Assembly: GCA_037157565.1 (NCBI GenBank)
Contig: JAZHRO010000046.1
Span: forward strand, 12,808,501-12,872,500
Direction: 5' to 3'
DNA length: 64,000 nt
Source of the DNA: Thalassia testudinum
Taxonomy: Eukaryota; Streptophyta; Magnoliopsida; Alismatales; Hydrocharitaceae
Shown here: positions 59,248-64,000 of the stretch, piece by piece
How the letters are laid out: every line of letters starts with the position of its first letter
How positions within the stretch are numbered: position 1 is the first letter of the stretch
Program-made: the position numbers and the translations under genes
The notes under the pieces: generated by a model
What the model was told of the DNA's origin: nothing
Seen by the model: the letters and a program-made list of their open reading frames with translations, nothing else
Database searches by the model: none

Positions 59248-61981
59248 CCACCTAGAAATTGAGAGTGCCCTTTCTAGAGCATTTATCTGACTCTGGGCAG
59301 ACTTTTGATGGCTCATTTGAAGCCAAAGATAGGACGGACGAAATCATGGAGACTTTCAAACAAGTGCAGATTAACTTGCCTTTGCTTGAAGCTATTAGGC
59401 ATATTTTGTCCTATGCCCGCTTTCTAAAGGACCTATGCACGAAAGAGCGACAATCAAGGAAACATGTTCAATCAAAAGTTGTCCTGCCTGATTCTGTTAG
59501 CTCAATTATACAACATGGGACACCCCCGAAACTTAAGGACCCAGGAGCCCCATACATCTCGGTGGTCGTTGGCGACCTACATATAGACGAGGCTTTACTT
59601 GATCTGAGTGCTGGGGTAAACATCCTTTCAAGCTATGTATATAAACAACTTGAAGGAGGCAATCTGAAGCCTTCCCCTGTAATCCTCCAAGTTGCAGACT
59701 GTTCTTTGAAGACACCACGGGGCTTGCTGGAAGATGTCCTCGTGAGAGTGGAGGATTTCTTCTTCCCTGTTGACTTTCTAGTACTAGACACTGACCTTAC
59801 CAACAAACCAACCAAGCCCTCCATCATCTTGGGCCACCCTTTTCTTACAATTTCTAATGCTTCAATTAATTGTCACACTGGGACGTTAAAAATGGGCTTT
59901 GGGAATAGGAAAATTCGGCTTAATGTGTTTGATGCTTATAAACAAGCTGGATTTGAGGATTGTTCCCAAGTTGAGGTGGTAGATGATCTGATTGAAGAGA
60001 CAACTCCTACAATTTTATGTGATGACCTCCTTCAGCATGTCATGCTAAATAAACATTCCCATCTCTTTGAGGAATGTGAAGGGGATGTACTAGAACTTGA
60101 GGAATTGCTTGGAGTTTCTACTGAGTCTCTCTCGCCATCATATCTGCCTAAGGTAGATTTGCTACTTGAGATAGGGACTTCTATTATGAAACCCTCAACC
60201 ATATAAGCCCCCGACCTTGAACTAAAACCCCTCCCGGACTCTCTTAAGTATGTATTCCTTGGGCCAAATGATACACTCCATGTAATCATTTCATCTACAC
60301 CATCTGAAGTGTAAGAGGGAGCCTTGCTAGATTGTTTATCAAGGCACAAGGAAGCCATAGCTTAGATGACTGCTAATATTAAGGGTATAGACTCTACACT
60401 CTGCATGCACCATATTTATACTGATGATTCCATCAAACCATTTCAAGACATGCAGAGACGTCTTAACCCCAACATGAGGGAGGTGGTTAAAAATGAGATT
60501 CTGAAGTGGTTGGACGCTGGGATCATTTATCCCATCGCAGATAGCAAATGGGTTAGTCCAATCCATGTGGTGCCAAGGAAAGTAGGCTTCACGGTAGAAA
60601 CAAATGACCAGGGTGAACAAGTGGTGACCAAACCCTCAACTGGCTGGAGGATCTGCATTGACTACCGCAAACTGAACATCGCTACCCAGAAGGATCACTT
60701 TCCCTTGCCCTTTATTGATCAGATCCTAGAGAGATTGGCAGGGAAAAAGTATTTCTGCTTTTTAGATAGATATTCTGGGTATAACCAGGTTGCAGTCTTC
60801 CCTGATGATCAAGATAAGACAACCTTTACTAGTCCCTATGGTACTTTTGCATTTAGGCGTATGTCGTTTGGATTATGTAATGCATCGGAAACCTTCCAGC
60901 TGTGTATGATGTCCATTTTCTCGGACATGATTGACGAGTGCATCGAGGTTTTTATGGATGACTTCTCCATTTACGGCTCGTCTTTCGACCAGTGTCTCCT
61001 ACACTTAGAGAATGTGCTGAAAAGATGTAAGGAGACTGGTTTAGTCCTCAGCTGGGAGAAAAGCCACTTCATGGTACAGAAAGGCATTGTACTTGGGCAT
61101 GTTATGTCTGAAAAGGGCTTGGAAGTAGATAAGGCTAAGGTTGATTCTATTTCCAAACTTCCATTGCCCACGAATGTCAAATAGATTAGATCCTTTCTGG
61201 GCCATGTAGACTTTTATAGGCGATTCATTAAGAATTTCAGCAAAATTTCTAGGCCACTTTGTGACTTATTAGCAAAGGAATCTTCCTTTGATTTTGATTC
61301 AAAGTGTGTCGAGGCTTTTCATACGCTGAAGGAGGCCTTGACCTCTATGCCTATTCTCTGAGCTCCAGATTGGACACTCCCATTTGAGCTGATGTGTGAT
61401 GCTTCGAATTATGTAGTGGGAGCAGCCCTTAGACAAAGGGTTGAGGGAAGACCACATGTGCTGCACTATGCCAGCAAGACTATAACTGAACCACAACAAA
61501 ACTGCATAGTCACTGAAAAGGAATTACTTGCTGTAGTTTTTACTCTGGAGAAGTTTAGGTCTTATCTTCTTGGATCCAAGGTGGTCATTTTTACTGATCA
61601 TGCGGCAGTGAAACATCTCATTGCCAAGGACTCTAAGCCACGTTTAATTAGGTGGATTCTACTCCTTCAAGAGTTTGACTTGGAAATTCATGAAAAGAAA
61701 GGAATGAAAAATGTAGTGGCTAACCACCTGTCTCGCCTTCCCCTTGATGACTCTCCATCTAGAGACATATGCGAGACATTTCCCGATGAAACCCTTATGG
61801 CGGTAACACCGACTTCACCATGGTATGCGGATATAGTTAATTACTTGGTCACTGGAGAAACTCTTGGCTCTTGGGATGACTAGAAACGGAAGCGATTCAT
61901 TTCCCAAGCTAGATTCTTTCATTGGGAAGAGCCAAAATTATTTAATATTGCACAAGACTAAGTTTGGAGACGATGTGTGCC
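59248..61981 (+). pseudogene. pol: P2 gypsy pol: protease, reverse transcriptase, RNase H
   Basis: One reading frame carries, in order: gag-pol junction (QVQINLPLLEA, YARFLKDLCT), protease (about 59560-59930) with DLSAGVNILS where DLGAS is usual (D codon 59601), the SIILGHPFL block, RT (60450-61180; WRICIDYRKLN, FPLPFIDQILERLAGKKYFC, catalytic FMDD at 60951-60962), and RNase H (61390-61740; [19 protein letters not shown]). The last RNase H acidic residue is Asn (VANHLSR, 61722). Premature stops: 60204, about 60312, 60363, 61182, 61361 and 61881. The protein would copy the element RNA to cDNA in virus-like particles. It continues into integrase after the alpha solo LTR. Confidence 0.94.
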
Positions 61982-63391
61982 TGATGTAGACACAATTATT
62001 GAGGGTAAAATGCCTATTCATGCATGTTCCCAAGCTTATATTTGCAATTCATATTATAAATATTGCATAGCATGCATCATTCTACATTTAGAGTAGTTGT
62101 ATATAATTTAGGTTAATTGCGTCCTTTTTGTGGTCAGGAGAGAAGAATATTTATTTTGGAGCCTCAGATTGACGATCTGACCGTACGGATCTGATCAAGA
62201 TGACGATCGAAGTCCAACACCTCTGAAATTGCCTCAATCGGAGTCTCGTAGCACCATATGCAATCCAAGGGAGATCAATGGCCGAGGGACTAGGTGACAC
62301 AATCTGGAGTGTCAAACGACAAATCCGACTGCATGGATGGATTCGGGTCGACGATCGCAACCCAATGGTGTGAAAATCGACTCAATCCGACCTCTGTTAC
62401 ATCCTCTACAAAAGAAAGAAGATTGACAACCTAGATTACGCCATGTGGTGTAACCCAGGTTGCCCATGCGCACTCATGCACCATCGCACGTGCACAGCAA
62501 CGTGGGCTCGTGCACGCGTGGATGCAATGCAGCAGTGGTGCATATCGTGTGCCAGCACAGTGGCAACGTGGGTGCGTGGGCTATCTTCAATGACGTTTGC
62601 GGTGGATCTTCAGTGACGTTTATGATCGTCACTAAATGTCCTGTATACGAATTTGATTCTTTCCTCCACTATAAAAGGACCCTTACCCCTCCCATTTTTC
62701 TTCATCTCTTCCTTTCTTCCTCTCACCACCTCCAAGCCTCTAGAGAGAGCTTGTCCCAAGCCCAGGATGCTCCTCTAGAGTAGAAAATAAAATAGTTTTC
62801 CCACCTCTCATCCCCATTCGTGTAGCATCTCGTAGTCGTCCTCTCATCGCCCTTTGGGAAGAAGATCCTCACCGCGACGCCATCCTACCCCATCCTCCAT
62901 CCTCCGACTTTTTCCTCCTTCGTCCCTCTCCTCACCACCTTCCTCTAGGCGACATCAGAGCGAGTCGTCCTTCGAGCGACCATCGAGGGGGATTTCTCTC
63001 ACCTCATTCTATCTTTTTACGCTTTCATAGTGTAGATTTTCCACTTTCGTAGTGTAGATTTTCCACTTTCGTAGTGTAACAAACATTTGTTGATAAATAG
63101 ATGATCATTTCTCTCTCTCTCTTTTTATTTTGCAAGTAGATTAGCTAGATTTCATCGACTTGATCTCTTGCCCCATTAAAAATACCAAAAAAAATAGAAA
63201 AGACAAAAACAACAAAAAGAAATAAAGTGAAGCGTGGATTTTTATAAAACCAAATGTTCACCTCCCCATGTTCGACCTAGGACTCACTTTTCGAGTTTTG
63301 GTTATAAATTTTATTTGATAGATGTGTTTTGCGAGCTATGACGATGGGTCCTCCAAACCCTGATTTTAATTCGGGAAATGTGCCCACATCA
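61982..63391 (+). mobile_element. Alpha solo LTR in P2 integrase
   Basis: 1410-bp plus-strand alpha LTR, TGATGTAGACACAATTATTG to ...GCCCACATCA, with TSD GTGCC (61977-61981) and GTTCC (63392-63396). The TSD codes for the Val-Pro of the RRCVP/VPEEEQQ integrase start, so removal restores an in-register join. It has a TATA box at 62670, hairpins at 62429-62460 and 62612-62633, and two copies of a TTTTCCACTTTCGTAGTGTA unit at 63035-63080. The tRNA-like stretch of other alpha LTRs is not evident. Confidence 0.93.
62670..62677 (+). promoter_or_regulatory. TATA box of alpha solo LTR
   Basis: TATAAAAG, 37 bases after the AGTGACG/CGTCACT hairpin. Confidence 0.6.
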
Positions 63392-64000
63392 GTTCCTGAA
63401 GAAGAGCAACAGTGTGTGTTGAGATTTTGCCATGAGCTTCATTGTGGAAGACACTTTGGCACTAAGAAAATGGCTTTTAAGGTTCTCCAGTATGATTTTT
63501 GGTGGCCTACTTTATTAAGGATTCTCATAACTTTGTTAAGGCCTGTCTTAGATGTCAATGAACTAGAACGATTGGGAAGTGGAATGAGATGCCCCAACAC
63601 CCTATCCAACCTGTGGAAATTTTTAATGTTTGGGGGATAGACTTCATGGGTCTCTTCCCTTTGTCCCATGGATTTGAGTATATCTTGGTGGTAGTGGATT
63701 ACAGCTCCAAGTGGATAGAGGCCATTCTACACGCACAAATAACCACTCTGTGGTCTTGAAATTTGTGAAGGTCAATATCATATCTCACCTTGGCTGCCCC
63801 AAGACGATTATAAGTGATGGGGGACCTCATTTTCGGAATCACCACTTCAATCGGCTACTTAGGAGTCTGGGAGTAACTCACAAGATTGCTACCCCTTACC
63901 ATCCTCAGACAAGTGGCCAGGTTGAAGTATTAAATAGGGAGATCAAGAACATTTTAGAAAAGACTATTAGGCCAGATAGGAAGGACTAGTCCCAAAAGCT
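63392..64000 (+). pseudogene. pol: P2 integrase (partial, runs off window)
   Basis: Integrase part of P2 pol. The HHCC zinc-binding domain starts at VPEEEQQ (CHELHCGRHFG, about 63430; ACLRCQ in another frame, about 63540). A frame change near 63520, a TGA near 63556 and a second change near 63730 break it. The catalytic core shows WGIDFMG (first Asp), [10 protein letters not shown] (second Asp, about 63813) and [19 protein letters not shown] (catalytic Glu, about 63921). The segment from 63711 to the window edge is open. This domain inserts the cDNA into host DNA; this copy is inactive. Confidence 0.93.

Noticed and set aside
1..64000. CRISPR arrays, operons, bacterial promoters or phage genes
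   Set aside because: No regularly spaced repeats with unique spacers and no bacterial gene organisation. All evidence points to plant nuclear repeats.

Overview
The window is plant nuclear DNA made almost entirely of LTR retrotransposons. It reads as a large-genome angiosperm; the species cannot be named from the sequence. The reasons are gypsy (Ty3)/Athila-type protease, reverse transcriptase, RNase H and integrase remnants, primer sites that match the 3' end of plant tRNA-Asp (TGGCGCCATTGCCGGGG), 1.4-2.9 kb LTRs bounded by TG...CA, and 5-bp target-site duplications (TSDs). I see no host gene, rRNA, functional tRNA, CRISPR array or bacterial signal. Every coding region found is a decayed transposon gene.

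Five LTR families recur; the Greek names are my own. Alpha starts TGATGTAAAC, beta TGATTACGCA, gamma TGATAAATGCC, delta TGGTGGGAACACC or TGATGAG, and epsilon TGATGAGCCC. Left third (1-29901): two minus-strand, pol-less alpha elements (A and B) lie head to tail and share one LTR at 3573-5406, apparently an LTR-internal-LTR-internal-LTR array. Element B is split by a complete plus-strand beta element, E1 (6227-23035, TSD CATAC). E1 itself carries a minus-strand beta solo LTR (11555-15980, TSD ACCAC) that holds a gamma solo LTR (12818-15071), and a delta solo LTR (16149-18883, TSD CCCAG). LTR alpha-D (28189-29901) lies next to the array and interrupts P1.

Middle (29902-37658): a minus-strand gypsy gag-pol, P1, is interrupted in the RT by a delta solo LTR (30190-35495, TSD TTTGA/CTTGA), which is split by a second delta solo LTR in the opposite orientation (31353-34058, TSD TTAGT).

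Right half (37659-64000): a plus-strand gamma 5' LTR inserted in P1 gag is split by a complete delta element, E2 (39353-49355, TSD GTCAA). It is followed by its tRNA-Asp primer site at 49914. A truncated minus-strand alpha element, C (50050-55785), then interrupts the leader. A plus-strand leader, gag (56618-57917) and pol (59248 to the window end) follow, probably the body of this same gamma element (called P2). P2 is broken by an epsilon LTR (about 57918-59126) and by an alpha solo LTR that splits the integrase N-terminus (61982-63391, TSD GTGCC/GTTCC).

Elements A, B, C, E1 and E2 have no pol. Each carries one decayed ORF for a Tyr/Pro-rich, then Asp/Glu/Ser-rich protein, and has two copies of the same polypurine tract, one just after the ORF and one at the 3' LTR. 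They look like non-autonomous partners of the gag-pol elements P1 and P2, with which they share a tRNA-Asp-type primer site where one is visible. The LTRs carry several conserved inverted repeats upstream of their TATA boxes, and these are the most unusual features here.
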